Of a DNA stretch of 34,982 nt, positions 21,916 to 30,243 are shown piece by piece. How positions within the stretch are numbered: position 1 is the stretch's first letter; every line of letters starts with the position of its first letter. The notes under the pieces are model-generated. The model was not told the origin of the DNA. It made no database searches and worked only from the letters and a program-made list of their open reading frames with translations. This DNA is from Firmicutes bacterium ADurb.Bin153. GTDB lineage: Bacteria; Bacillota; DTU025; MWDF01. Location: NCBI GenBank assembly GCA_002070415.1, contig MWDF01000018.1, forward strand, positions 1 through 34,982, written 5' to 3'. A program made the translations under genes and the position numbers.

Positions 21916-23574
21916 TCATCTTATGATGCGGCTTCCCGTAAGTTCTTCGATCGTCCTTAGCACCATCAGCGGCATCGCGTCAAGGGAATAGGCCCTGGAG
22001 AGCCTCTCGGTGGGCTTGTGCGCGTCCTTCCCGAACGGGCCTATGTTCGCAACCGGCATGGAAAGTGCCGATATCGCATCCAAGGGCAGCTCGTACGCCT
22101 CGGGCCATGCCGGCATATTCGACACGAGGGCCGTAAGGGCCCCTTCTTCCGAAGGCAGCCTGCAGTAGCTCAGGTCCGATATGTATGGATAGAACTTCTT
22201 TATGGCGATCTCGTATCCGAGCTTCTCCCTAGCCTCCGCTACGGCAAGCCCCACGGCCTTGGCAAGTTGCGCCCCTTTCCTGTCGCCGTCCTCTACGCAT
22301 ATGTGGGGGTAATAGGGAGGGGAGAAGAAAAGCACGGCCATGGGGGACTGGTCCGGCAGGAGCCTGTGGATCTCGCGTACCAGGCCAAGTGAGGCTTCCC
22401 TCGGATCTTGCCTTGTAAAACCGTGACCGGACTTGTACTCCTGCACAATCCCTGCAAGGCGCCTTCCGAGCGCCGCTTCCGCCTCTTTGAGCAGCTCGGA
22501 GTAGGTGATCACCCTGGGGGTCGCATAAGGCCTTACGGCTTTCCTGCCGCTTAGCGCGGCGTGCCTTTCCCTGCGTAAGGAGAGGTCCCTTACGGCGTCG
22601 CCCACGGCCTTTTCCACCTTGGCCCGCATCTTCTCCATGACAATGTCCGGCGTGGACGAGTGTGTCGGGAAGTTGAAGTACAAGAAGGCACCGCCGGTGG
22701 TCTGTACGGAGTATTCCTCCTTGAGGTCTTGCATACGAAGGCTTATCGGAGGCTGTGTCACCTCCCCTTCGACTATGTCGCTAAGGCCGGGGTCCAGGTC
22801 GATCGAGGACATCACCGCGGCGGCAAGGAGGTTGGCGTCGATGCCGCAAAACGCCTCGCCTACGTGGGTCGCCTCCCCGTGGATATACACACAAGGCAGC
22901 AGCTTGCCGACGGTGCCCAGGTATACGTACCGCGATGCATCACCCGGGAAGCCCTCCGTCATATAGTCCGTATCAAGGGCAGCCATGAATTCCCAGCCCT
23001 CATCCCTTGCCATATCGGAGAGCCTCTGCACCGATGCGATCATACCGGCCGAGCCGCCCTCCTCGTCGGGCACGAACGAGAAGACCAGGTTGGCGCCGAG
23101 GCGGGAACCCTTACAAGATGCCATCTCCGCTATCAGCATCAGGGCCGCGACGCCGGCTTTCATGTCGAATATGCCACGGCCGAAGACGTAATCTCCCGAC
23201 GCCAGGTCCTCGCTGGCGGAAGATCCGAGCTTCATGCCCGATAGCACGCCGGGAAGGCGCGCCGGGTCCGTCGAGCAGGGCTCGGCCGCGGCATAATCTG
23301 AAGTGCCGACCGTATCCGTGTGCCCCAACAGCAACAGGGCGTCCTTAGATTCCGGATTCGCCCTTATCGTGGCTATGAGGCATGACCGGCCCAGCCTGTC
23401 ACCGGCCAGGCGCTCGACGATCAGCCCCTCCGGGTGTTCTGCGAAATAGGGGAGCTTCGACAGCCAGCCGTAAATCCAGGCCGTAATGTCGGCCTCGCCT
23501 TCGGTGCCGACGACGCTCCTCGTCCTTACTAGCTCCACAGCGAGCTCTTCCATCCTGAGCTTGAAACCTTCCAT
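21916..23574 (-). CDS. M20 family metallopeptidase, RocB-like
   Basis: The product is about 552 aa, much longer than ArgE/DapE (about 380-400) and close to Bacillus RocB. LLLLGHTDTVGTSDY carries the first metal ligand (H) and catalytic D, GRGIFDMKAGVAAL the bridging Asp, and FVPDEEGGSAGM the general-base Glu pair. DIDLDP-type and VYIHGEATHVGE segments belong to the dimerisation lid, and the C-terminal PFGKDAHKPTERL carries the last His ligand. RocB itself is implicated in arginine use; a deacylase or carboxypeptidase on small amino-acid conjugates is likely. The start is ATG 23572-23574 or the preceding TTG, both served by GGGAGGTT. Orientation and proximity suggest cotranscription with livKHMGF, so its product or substrate may be what that transporter imports. 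Confidence 0.88.
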   Translation of the reverse strand: MEGFKLRMEELAVELVRTRSVVGTEGEADITAWIYGWLSKLPYFAEHPEGLIVERLAGDRLGRSCLIATIRANPESKDALLLLGHTDTVGTSDYAAAEPCSTDPARLPGVLSGMKLGSSASEDLASGDYVFGRGIFDMKAGVAALMLIAEMASCKGSRLGANLVFSFVPDEEGGSAGMIASVQRLSDMARDEGWEFMAALDTDYMTEGFPGDASRYVYLGTVGKLLPCVYIHGEATHVGEAFCGIDANLLAAAVMSSIDLDPGLSDIVEGEVTQPPISLRMQDLKEEYSVQTTGGAFLYFNFPTHSSTPDIVMEKMRAKVEKAVGDAVRDLSLRRERHAALSGRKAVRPYATPRVITYSELLKEAEAALGRRLAGIVQEYKSGHGFTRQDPREASLGLVREIHRLLPDQSPMAVLFFSPPYYPHICVEDGDRKGAQLAKAVGLAVAEAREKLGYEIAIKKFYPYISDLSYCRLPSEEGALTALVSNMPAWPEAYELPLDAISALSMPVANIGPFGKDAHKPTERLSRAYSLDAMPLMVLRTIEELTGSRIIR

Positions 23575-23635
23575 CAACTCAACCTCCCGTTACGAAGGAT
23601 TATAAGGCACCGGGCGGGAATGGCCCAGCCATTTC

Positions 23636-23652
23636 ATGGCAATGGTTGCCAT
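23636..23652. promoter_or_regulatory. 17-bp palindrome, candidate operator
   Basis: ATGGCAA-TGG-TTGCCAT is a perfect 7-bp inverted repeat with a 3-bp centre, about 60 bp upstream of the M20 start and 114 bp upstream of the livK2 -35. Its size and symmetry fit a dimeric repressor site for one or both divergent transcripts. No regulator gene is in the window. Confidence 0.45.
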
Positions 23653-23765
23653 ATTGAAAGGATATTGGATATAACCCGAACATTCATGAATAACTTGGAT
23701 ACTGTATACTTTACGGGTTTAGACAGGTAAAGTGGAAAACTGGGATAATTCTTATAGACGTAATC

Positions 23766-23795
23766 TTGACTTTCAAATTACCGCGTGTATATAAT
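23766..23795 (+). promoter_or_regulatory. Sigma-70/A-type promoter for the livK2 locus
   Basis: TTGACT (23766-23771) and a perfect TATAAT (23790-23795) are separated by 18 bp. This is the best promoter match seen in the window. Transcription would start near 23803 and leave a leader of about 140 nt before the livK2 start codon. Confidence 0.65.
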
Positions 23796-23941
23796 GCTAA
23801 CAATTTTACAAAAACGCCGTTGCGGAAAACAGGTCCTGCAAGGAGCGCGTTTTATATTTTTCTCCCGTGTATAACCGATGCAAGAAGATCTGCCGCTGAA
23901 AATTTCAGGAAGAACAGGATAATGAAGGGGGACTGTTGCGC

Positions 23942-25066
23942 ATGATCAGGAAAGCAGCGTTATTTGCCTTAATCATCAGCTTGATTCTTGTCATGGTTTC
24001 TTTCGCTGCAGAGGATGTCAGAATCGGCCTTGTGACACCCCTTACCGGAGATGTCGCAACGTTCGGTGAATCTACGAGGAACGCGGCGCAGATGTGGGTG
24101 GACGAGACCAACGCGAAAGGCGGCCTGCTTGGCGGCAAGGTGGTCCTGTTCGTAGAGGACGACCGCAACATACCGGCCGAGACCGCGAACGCGGTGTCGA
24201 AGCTCATATCGCAGAACAAGGTCATAACCGTCGTAGGTTCCGTCGCGTCCAAGTGCACACTGGCCGGCGCGCCCATAGCGCAATCTAGCAAAGTTCCGAT
24301 GATAACGCCCACATCCACGAACGTAACCGTGACCCAGGTGGGCGACTACATCTTCAGGGCATGCTTCATCGACCCGTTCCAGGGTACGGTCATGGCAAGG
24401 TACGCCTACCAGAACCTGAAGGCCAAGACCGCGGCCATGCTCTATGACATCGGCAACGACTATACCAAGGGGCTGGCCGAGAATTTCAAGAAGTCGTTCG
24501 AGCAGTTGGGCGGCAAAGTAGTTGCATCCGAGACGTACGGCGTCGGAGAATCCGACTTCTCCGCGCAGCTGACAAACATCAGGACGGCAAAACCGGACGT
24601 CCTGTTCCTGCCCGACTACTACAACTCCGTCGGATTGCAGGCGAGGCAGGCAAGGCAGCTTGGCATAACAGCCACATTCCTAGGCGGCGACGGATGGGAC
24701 TCCTCCGAGCTGGTGCCTATAGCGGGGACTGCCATAGAAGGCGGCATGTTCAGCAACCACTATGCGCCCGGCAGCAGCGATCCTATAGCGCAGGCGTTCT
24801 ACACCAACTACATCAAGCGCTACGGCTCCGCGCCGGACGCCCTGGCCGCGCTGGCCTATGATGCTTTCATCATCGTGGGCAATGCTGTAACGAAGGCCGG
24901 CAAACTGGACAAGACCGCCATACGCGACGCCATCGCGACGACCAAGGACCTGCATGCCGTCTCGGGCGTGCTGACGTTCGACGCCAACAGGAACCCGATA
25001 AAAGGCGCCGTCATCCTGGAAGTAAAGGGCGGCAAGTTCGTCTACAGGGATACGGTCAACCCGTAA
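23942..25066 (+). CDS. LivK-type substrate-binding protein, copy A (system 2)
   Basis: This 374-aa exported HAAT binding protein has a signal peptide ending SFAAED without a lipobox. Typical motifs are RIGLVTPLTGDVATFGES, GGLLGGKV, GSVASKCTLAGAPIAQ, the ligand-lobe DYTKGLAENFKKSF and FLGGDGWDSSELV. Two Cys (in SKCTLAG and RACFID) may be paired, as in LivK. The start is ATG 23942 or TTG 23936; GAAGGGGGA lies at 23924-23932. It is followed by its own terminator and then by a paralogue about 80% identical by eye in the mature part. Probable ligands are branched-chain or other aliphatic amino acids, not determinable here. Confidence 0.93.
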   Translation: MIRKAALFALIISLILVMVSFAAEDVRIGLVTPLTGDVATFGESTRNAAQMWVDETNAKGGLLGGKVVLFVEDDRNIPAETANAVSKLISQNKVITVVGSVASKCTLAGAPIAQSSKVPMITPTSTNVTVTQVGDYIFRACFIDPFQGTVMARYAYQNLKAKTAAMLYDIGNDYTKGLAENFKKSFEQLGGKVVASETYGVGESDFSAQLTNIRTAKPDVLFLPDYYNSVGLQARQARQLGITATFLGGDGWDSSELVPIAGTAIEGGMFSNHYAPGSSDPIAQAFYTNYIKRYGSAPDALAALAYDAFIIVGNAVTKAGKLDKTAIRDAIATTKDLHAVSGVLTFDANRNPIKGAVILEVKGGKFVYRDTVNP

Positions 25067-25095
25067 CACGGTTTTTACAGGACTTCAAGCGCTAT

Positions 25096-25134
25096 GCCGG
25101 CGGCGTGGCGTACATGCCGCCGGCTAGTATTTTA
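25096..25134 (+). terminator. Terminator after livK copy A
   Basis: A perfect 9-bp GC stem pairs GCCGGCGGC (25096-25104) with GCCGCCGGC (25116-25124) with an 11-nt loop, followed by TAGTATTTTA. It should stop or reduce readthrough into copy B, so copy B probably needs its own promoter. Confidence 0.82.
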
Positions 25135-25514
25135 CCCAAAACCGGGCATAAGGCATGCCGCCCACAGGCTTAACGACGGGCATCTTCCATGGATAACGGG
25201 ATGAAAGCAGACGGAGGCTGGTGACTAGTTCAACCGGCTGAATATTTCAGTACACCTTTAATACCGTAATCTGGCTATTGGTTATTGTATACAATATGGC
25301 ATCTGAAGGATTTATCATACGAGTAGTTAAATAGTTACCTTATACATCTATGACAAGCCGTCTCGGATATCGCTGGTCATTAACCAGAGGATCCCCGGAA
25401 AAGACATCACCAGCGCATATGCTTCAAGGACGGCCCTTCATGCCAAATTGCCAGACGACAGCAAAAAGGGAAGACCGATCTAGCTACTATTTATGTTAGG
25501 AGGGCACACAGATT
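25135..25514 (+). other. Intergenic leader/control region of livK copy B (380 bp)
   Basis: No gene was found. The region is AT-rich between about 25240 and 25350 and contains the 14-bp palindrome described separately, a small CTGGT/ACCAG hairpin near 25369-25383, and the SD AGGAGG at about 25499-25504. I saw no promoter as clear as that of copy A; the AT-rich block around 25310-25345 is the likeliest position. Confidence 0.45.
25283..25296. promoter_or_regulatory. 14-bp palindrome TATTGTATACAATA, candidate operator
   Basis: This is a perfect, uninterrupted 14-bp palindrome with a TTGTATACAA core. Such cores are typical of GntR-family (FCD subgroup) operators. A GTATAC core also occurs upstream of livK copy A (23704-23709), but there the flanks are not symmetrical. 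No GntR gene is in view. Confidence 0.45.
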
Positions 25515-26636
25515 ATGCTCAAAAGAGTGGCGATTGTAGTTCTGTTGCTGTCTGCCGTGTTGGCAGCCACCGCTTTCGCAGCCGAGGAAGTAAGGATCGG
25601 CGTCGTTACTCCGCTTACCGGTGACGTCGCGACGTTCGGCGAATCCGTAAGGAACGGAGCCCAGCTATGGCAGGAAGAGGTCAACGCGAAAGGAGGTCTG
25701 CTCGGCGGCAAGGTGACGCTGGTCATCCAGGATGACAGGAACATCCCGGCCGAGTCGGCGAACGTGGTGTCCAAGCTGGTTTCGCAGAAGGTACACGCCA
25801 TCGTCGGCTCAGTTGCGTCGAAGTGCACCCTGGCAGGCGCCCCGATCGCACAATCCGCGAAGATACCGATGATTTCACCGACTTCGACGAACGAGCTGGT
25901 AACCAAGGTAGGAGACTACATCTTCCGCGCGTGCTTCATCGACCCGTTCCAGGGCACCGTCATGGCGAAGTACGCATTCAACAACCTTAAGGCGAAGAAC
26001 GCGGCGATGCTCTACGACCTGGGCAACGACTACACGAAGGGCCTTGCCGAAAACTTCAAGAAGGCGTTCGAAGCCCTTGGTGGCAAGATAGTGGCTTCCG
26101 AAACCTACGGTGTAGGCGAGTCCGACTTCTCGGCGCAGCTCACCAGGATCAGGAGCGCAAAACCCGAAGTGCTTTTCCTGCCCGACTACTACAACTCGGT
26201 CGGCCTCCAGGTAAGACAGGCCAGGCAGCTGGGCATAACGGCTACGTTCCTCGGCGGGGACGGCTGGGACTCGTCCGAGCTGGTGCCGATAGCGGGCACA
26301 GCGATCGAGGGCGGGATGTTCAGCAACCATTACGCGCCCGGAAGCGATGATCCTATAGCAAAGGCCTTCTACGACAACTACGTGAAGCGCTTCGGCGCAC
26401 CCCCGGACGCATTCGCGGCTCTCACCTACGACGCATGCCTGATAGTCGGCAATGCGATCACCAAGGCGGGCAAGCTGGATACCAAGGCCATCCGCGACGC
26501 GATGGCAGCCACCAAAGACCTGGGCGCAGTCTCCGGCAAACTGACCATGGACGAGAACAGGAACCCCATCAAGGGCGCCGTCATACTTGAGATAAAGGGC
26601 GGCAAGTTCGTATATAGGGATATGGTCAACCCGTAA
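25515..26636 (+). CDS. LivK-type substrate-binding protein, copy B (system 2)
   Basis: The 373-aa product is a close paralogue of the preceding binding protein, with the same signal peptide type (ending AFAAEE), the same Cys pair and near-identical lobes; DYYNSVGLQ, LGITATFLGGDGWDSSELV and AIEGGMFSNHYAPGS are shared. Differences concentrate in the first 100 residues and near the hinge (for example TNVTVTQV against TNELVTKV), which may tune ligand preference. Codons differ at many synonymous positions, so the duplication is not recent. The start is ATG 25515. A hairpin and then livH follow, so this copy sits directly in the transporter transcript. Confidence 0.93.
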   Translation: MLKRVAIVVLLLSAVLAATAFAAEEVRIGVVTPLTGDVATFGESVRNGAQLWQEEVNAKGGLLGGKVTLVIQDDRNIPAESANVVSKLVSQKVHAIVGSVASKCTLAGAPIAQSAKIPMISPTSTNELVTKVGDYIFRACFIDPFQGTVMAKYAFNNLKAKNAAMLYDLGNDYTKGLAENFKKAFEALGGKIVASETYGVGESDFSAQLTRIRSAKPEVLFLPDYYNSVGLQVRQARQLGITATFLGGDGWDSSELVPIAGTAIEGGMFSNHYAPGSDDPIAKAFYDNYVKRFGAPPDAFAALTYDACLIVGNAITKAGKLDTKAIRDAMAATKDLGAVSGKLTMDENRNPIKGAVILEIKGGKFVYRDMVNP

Positions 26637-26658
26637 CGATAGGTGGATATGGCAACCG

Positions 26659-26687
26659 CCGGCAGGGCACATTCACTGCCCTGCCGG
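26659..26687 (+). terminator. Hairpin between livK copy B and livH
   Basis: A perfect 11-bp stem pairs CCGGCAGGGCA (26659-26669) with TGCCCTGCCGG (26677-26687) with a 7-nt loop, followed by the AT-rich TAAATATTTATTA. It could act as a partial terminator or 3' stabiliser that lowers permease expression relative to the binding protein, as inferred for system 1. Confidence 0.8.
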
Positions 26688-26736
26688 TAAATATTTATTA
26701 CGGTGCAAAATCAGGCACAGACAGGGGTGATGGCCT

Positions 26737-27633
26737 TTGGGGCCTAATTTGGTATTAGCCGAGGTAGTACAACAGCTAGTCAACGGCCTTGCGTTGGGAA
26801 GCGTCTATTCGCTCATCGCGCTCGGCTATACGATGGTCTATGGGATAGTGCGCCTCATCAACTTCGCCCACGGGGACATATTCATGCTCGGGGCGTACTA
26901 TGGCTTTTTCATCATCACCTTGTTGAAATTGCCCTTCGTTGTGGCTCTGCCGCTGGCCATGCTACTGGCAGCACTGTCCGGAATGATAATCGAAAGGCTG
27001 GCCTACAAACCATTGAGGAAAGCCCCCAGGATAGCGGCGCTGATCACCGCCATAGGTGTCTCCTTGCTGCTTCAGAACCTGGGGCTGATCATATTCAAGT
27101 CGCGCCCCAGGCCCTTCCCCCAGGTGATGGACATCAAGATCTGGGACATAGGCGGCGTGATAATCTCCAACATGCAGATAGTCATGCTGGGCACCGCGGT
27201 CGGTTTGATGATAATCCTCAGCCTCATCGTATACAAGACGAAGATAGGCAAGGCGATGAGGGCCGTCTCGCATGATAAGGACGCAGCCAGGCTGATGGGC
27301 ATAAACGTGGACAGCATCATCAGCGTAACGTTCGCGATCGGCTCCGCGCTGGCGGCGGCCGCCGGAATACTGGTCGGTTTCTACTACAACAGGATAATGC
27401 CCAACATGGGCGTCATGTACGGCCTGAAGGCATTCGTCGCGGCCGTCGTAGGCGGTATCGGAGTGATACCCGGGGCGATGATGGGCGGAATGCTGATGGG
27501 ACTCTCCGAGGTCTTCGTAATCGGTTTCGTCTCCTCAATGCTTAAGGATGCCATTGCCTTCATAATCCTGATCTTCATACTACTCGTTAAGCCGGCGGGC
27601 CTGTTCGGCAAGGCCGGAAGAGAGAAGGTGTAG
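26737..27633 (+). CDS. livH: LivH-type ABC transporter permease (system 2)
   Basis: The 298-aa permease opens with LVNGLALGSVYSLIALGYTM and RLINFAHGDIFMLGAYYG, the LivH signature. GKAMRAVSHDKDAARLMGI is the ATPase-coupling loop and FVAAVVGGIGVIPGAMMGG the conserved late motif. It starts at TTG 26737, served by GGGGTGAT at 26723-26730. A nearer ATG at 26730 is out of frame and stops after five codons. It is distinct from LivH of system 1. The fused livM-livG gene begins 3 nt after its stop. Confidence 0.94.
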   Translation: MGPNLVLAEVVQQLVNGLALGSVYSLIALGYTMVYGIVRLINFAHGDIFMLGAYYGFFIITLLKLPFVVALPLAMLLAALSGMIIERLAYKPLRKAPRIAALITAIGVSLLLQNLGLIIFKSRPRPFPQVMDIKIWDIGGVIISNMQIVMLGTAVGLMIILSLIVYKTKIGKAMRAVSHDKDAARLMGINVDSIISVTFAIGSALAAAAGILVGFYYNRIMPNMGVMYGLKAFVAAVVGGIGVIPGAMMGGMLMGLSEVFVIGFVSSMLKDAIAFIILIFILLVKPAGLFGKAGREKV

Positions 27634-27636
27634 GCG

Positions 27637-29451
27637 ATGGCAGTACTTGATAAGGCGACGAGGCAAGGACAGAGGAACAAGAGGATACTAAGGGTCGTAT
27701 TGCTCATAGCCGTCACAGCGGCGCTGTATTTCGTGCTGAACTACCTGGGCACCAGCGGCATAATCAGCGCGTACTACATGCAGATACTCACCTGGGTGGG
27801 CATCAACGTGATAATGGGCGTGAGCCTCAACCTGATCAACGGGATAACGGGGCAGTTCTCCCTGGGGCACGCCGGCTTCATGGCGATAGGCGCCTACGTC
27901 TCGGCCTACTTCACCAAGATGCTGGGCCTCCCATTCCCGCTGGCGCTGCTGGCGGGAGGAATCGGAGCCGGTGTCGGAGGATTGATCGTAGGCATACCCA
28001 CGCTGAGGCTCAAGGGTGACTACCTGGCCATAGCGACCCTCGGATTCGGGGAGATCATAAGGGTTATCATAGTCAACCTCGAAGTAGTCGGAGGCCCCAG
28101 GGGCATCCCCGGCATCCCCCAGTACACTAACTTCTTATGGGTGTTCGGCATGGCGGTCTTCACGATAATCTTCATATCGAACCTGGGCAACTCAAGACAC
28201 GGACGCGCCTTGATCGCCATCAGGGAGGACGAGACCGCGGCAGACACTATGGGCATCGATACCACGAAGTTCAAGATAACCGCATTCGTGATAGGCTCGA
28301 TGTTCGCAGGCTTCGCTGGGGGCCTCTATGCCCACAGGCTCACTTACATCGACCCGAGCCAGTTCGACTTCATGAAGTCGATAGAATCCCTTGTCATCAT
28401 AGTCCTGGGCGGCCTGGGGAGCATCACCGGCTCCGTCATCTCGGCCGTCGTGGTCACATTCCTGCCCGAGGTCCTTAGGTTCGTGCAGAACTACAGGATG
28501 GTCATATACTCCCTGTTGCTCATACTGATAATGCTTTACAGGCAGTCCGGGCTCATGGGCAGGGGCGAGTTCACCTTCGAGATGTTCGGGCTGGGAGACC
28601 CGCGCAGGAAACCCATGGACAAGACCGAGAGGGCAAAGCTCAGCAAGAAGCTCGAAAAGGAGGGGGATTCAAAGGCGGACGCGCCCGTCGTGCTTGAGAC
28701 GAAGAAGCTCACTAAGCTGTTCGGAGGTGTCCAAGCCGCCAAGGACTTCGACATCACGCTCAGGAAAGGCGAGCTTGTGGGACTCATCGGGCCAAACGGA
28801 GCAGGCAAGACGACGATCTTCAACCTTCTTACGGGCCTTGCTGAGCCCACTTCGGGGCACATATTCTACAGCGGCAGCAGGATCGACGGTAAGATGCCGT
28901 ATGAGATAACTTCGATAGGCATCGCAAGGACGTTCCAGAACATCAGGCTGTTCAACAACCTGACAGTGCTGGAGAACGTGAAGACGGCCTTCCATTCCAA
29001 GTACAAGTACCCCATCTACGCAGCGATCATGAGGATGGGATTGTTCAGGAAGACCGAGGATGCCGTGATAGACAAGGCCATGGGCCTGCTGGCGTTGTTC
29101 GGGCTCGACGGAAAGGCCTATGAGATAGCAAGCTCCCTTCCTTACGGCGCACAGAGGCGGCTGGAGATAGCAAGGGCGCTAGCGACCGGGCCGAAGCTGC
29201 TCCTGCTGGACGAACCCGCGGCAGGCATGAACCCGCAGGAGACGAAGGAACTGCAGGAGATGATCTACTGGCTCAGGGACAGCTTCGACCTTACGATACT
29301 CCTCATAGAGCATGACATGAGCCTTGTGATGAACCTGTGCGAGAGGATCGTTGTCCTGGATTACGGGATGAAGATAGCCGAAGGTCTGCCCGACGAGATA
29401 AGGCACAACAAGAAAGTCATAGAGGCCTATCTCGGAGAGGAGGCATGCTAG
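27637..29451 (+). CDS. LivM-LivG fusion: permease plus ATPase in one polypeptide (system 2)
   Basis: The 604-aa protein combines two normally separate subunits. Residues about 1-310 are a full LivM: NLINGITGQFSLGHAGFMAI, GRALIAIREDETAADTMGI (coupling loop) and LVIIVLGGLGSITGSVISA. A charged, Lys-rich linker follows (about 320-350, KTERAKLSKKLEKEGDSKAD). Residues about 351-604 are a full LivG: Walker A GPNGAGKT (385-392), GIARTFQNIRLFNNLTVLENV, the signature-region LPYGAQRRLEIARALAT, Walker B LLLLDEPAAGMNP and LLIEHDMSLVMN. The frame is uninterrupted across the junction and both halves carry all motifs, so this is a genuine fusion, not a missed stop. It should act with LivH, LivF and the LivK copies. 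Confidence 0.95.
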   Translation: MAVLDKATRQGQRNKRILRVVLLIAVTAALYFVLNYLGTSGIISAYYMQILTWVGINVIMGVSLNLINGITGQFSLGHAGFMAIGAYVSAYFTKMLGLPFPLALLAGGIGAGVGGLIVGIPTLRLKGDYLAIATLGFGEIIRVIIVNLEVVGGPRGIPGIPQYTNFLWVFGMAVFTIIFISNLGNSRHGRALIAIREDETAADTMGIDTTKFKITAFVIGSMFAGFAGGLYAHRLTYIDPSQFDFMKSIESLVIIVLGGLGSITGSVISAVVVTFLPEVLRFVQNYRMVIYSLLLILIMLYRQSGLMGRGEFTFEMFGLGDPRRKPMDKTERAKLSKKLEKEGDSKADAPVVLETKKLTKLFGGVQAAKDFDITLRKGELVGLIGPNGAGKTTIFNLLTGLAEPTSGHIFYSGSRIDGKMPYEITSIGIARTFQNIRLFNNLTVLENVKTAFHSKYKYPIYAAIMRMGLFRKTEDAVIDKAMGLLALFGLDGKAYEIASSLPYGAQRRLEIARALATGPKLLLLDEPAAGMNPQETKELQEMIYWLRDSFDLTILLIEHDMSLVMNLCERIVVLDYGMKIAEGLPDEIRHNKKVIEAYLGEEAC

Positions 29452-29452
29452 G

Positions 29453-30184
29453 ATGCAGATGCTCAAAGTAGAGAACCTGAACGTAAATTACGGCGCCATC
29501 CACGCCATCAAAGGAGTCTCGTTCGACGTCAAGAAGGGCGAGATCGTTACCCTCATAGGAGCCAACGGCGCGGGCAAGAGCACAATCCTGCGTGCCATAT
29601 CGGGATTGGTGAAACCCTCTGGCGGCAGCGTAATGTACCAGAGGAATGAAGGGGAAAGCCCGAGGAGCCTGATGAACGTGCCGGCACATAAGCTGGTCGA
29701 CCTGGGCATATCGCACGTTCCGGAAGGCAGGCGCATATTCGCTAACCTTACGGTGCTGGATAACCTGGAACTCGGAAGCTATCACAGGAAGGACAAAGCC
29801 GGGATAGCGGAAGACATGGAATGGGCGTTCGTCCTGTTCCCGAGGCTCAAGGAAAGGCGCCGACAAGTGGCCGGGACACTGTCTGGAGGCGAGCAGCAGA
29901 TGCTCGCGACAGCAAGGGGCCTTATGTCGAGGCCCGATCTTCTGCTCATGGACGAGCCCTCGATGGGCCTTGCGCCCATACTCGTACGTGAGATATTCGA
30001 CACCGTCGCGCTCATCAACAAGCGCGGAGTGACCATCCTCATCGTCGAACAGAACGCCAATATGGCGCTCTCGCTGGCCAACAGGGCGTTCGTGCTGGAA
30101 GTGGGCAAGATCGTCCTCGAAGGCAGCGCGGCCGAACTCTCGTGCGACGAGAAGGTGAGGGAGGCCTACCTGGGAGGTAAATAG
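29453..30184 (+). CDS. livF: LivF-type ABC transporter ATPase (system 2)
   Basis: The 243-aa ATPase shows Walker A GANGAGKST, ISHVPEGRRIFANLTV, the signature LSGGEQQML, Walker B LLLMDEPSMGLAP and TILIVEQNANMAL, all typical of LivF. An insertion relative to the system 1 LivF (about residues 60-75, YQRNEGESPRSLMNV) lies after the Walker A helix. It starts at ATG 29453, one base after the LivM-LivG stop, with GGAGAGGAGG upstream. It is the last gene of the system 2 transcript, followed by a hairpin. Confidence 0.96.
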   Translation: MQMLKVENLNVNYGAIHAIKGVSFDVKKGEIVTLIGANGAGKSTILRAISGLVKPSGGSVMYQRNEGESPRSLMNVPAHKLVDLGISHVPEGRRIFANLTVLDNLELGSYHRKDKAGIAEDMEWAFVLFPRLKERRRQVAGTLSGGEQQMLATARGLMSRPDLLLMDEPSMGLAPILVREIFDTVALINKRGVTILIVEQNANMALSLANRAFVLEVGKIVLEGSAAELSCDEKVREAYLGGK

Positions 30185-30213
30185 CGGAGAGAATAAGGAT
30201 ATGACGAAGGAGA

Positions 30214-30243
30214 GGAGCGTGGCGCACCGGGCCGCGCTCCTTT
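30214..30243 (+). terminator. Terminator after system 2 livF
   Basis: A 10-bp stem (one G-U) pairs GGAGCGTGGC (30214-30223) with GCCGCGCTCC (30231-30240) with a 7-nt loop, followed by TTT. Confidence 0.7.

Larger units (their letters stand above)
23575..23941. other. AT-rich divergent intergenic region (367 bp)
   Basis: This is the main control region between the two transport loci, visibly richer in A+T than the flanking genes. No gene was found. It holds a 17-bp palindrome (23636-23652), a 10-bp palindrome ATTCATGAAT (23682-23691), an ATACT-GT-ATACT direct repeat (23701-23711 area) and a good plus-strand promoter (23766-23795), leaving a leader of about 140 nt before livK2. The minus-strand promoter for the M20 gene should lie near 23600-23700, but I could not pick it out. 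Confidence 0.6.
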
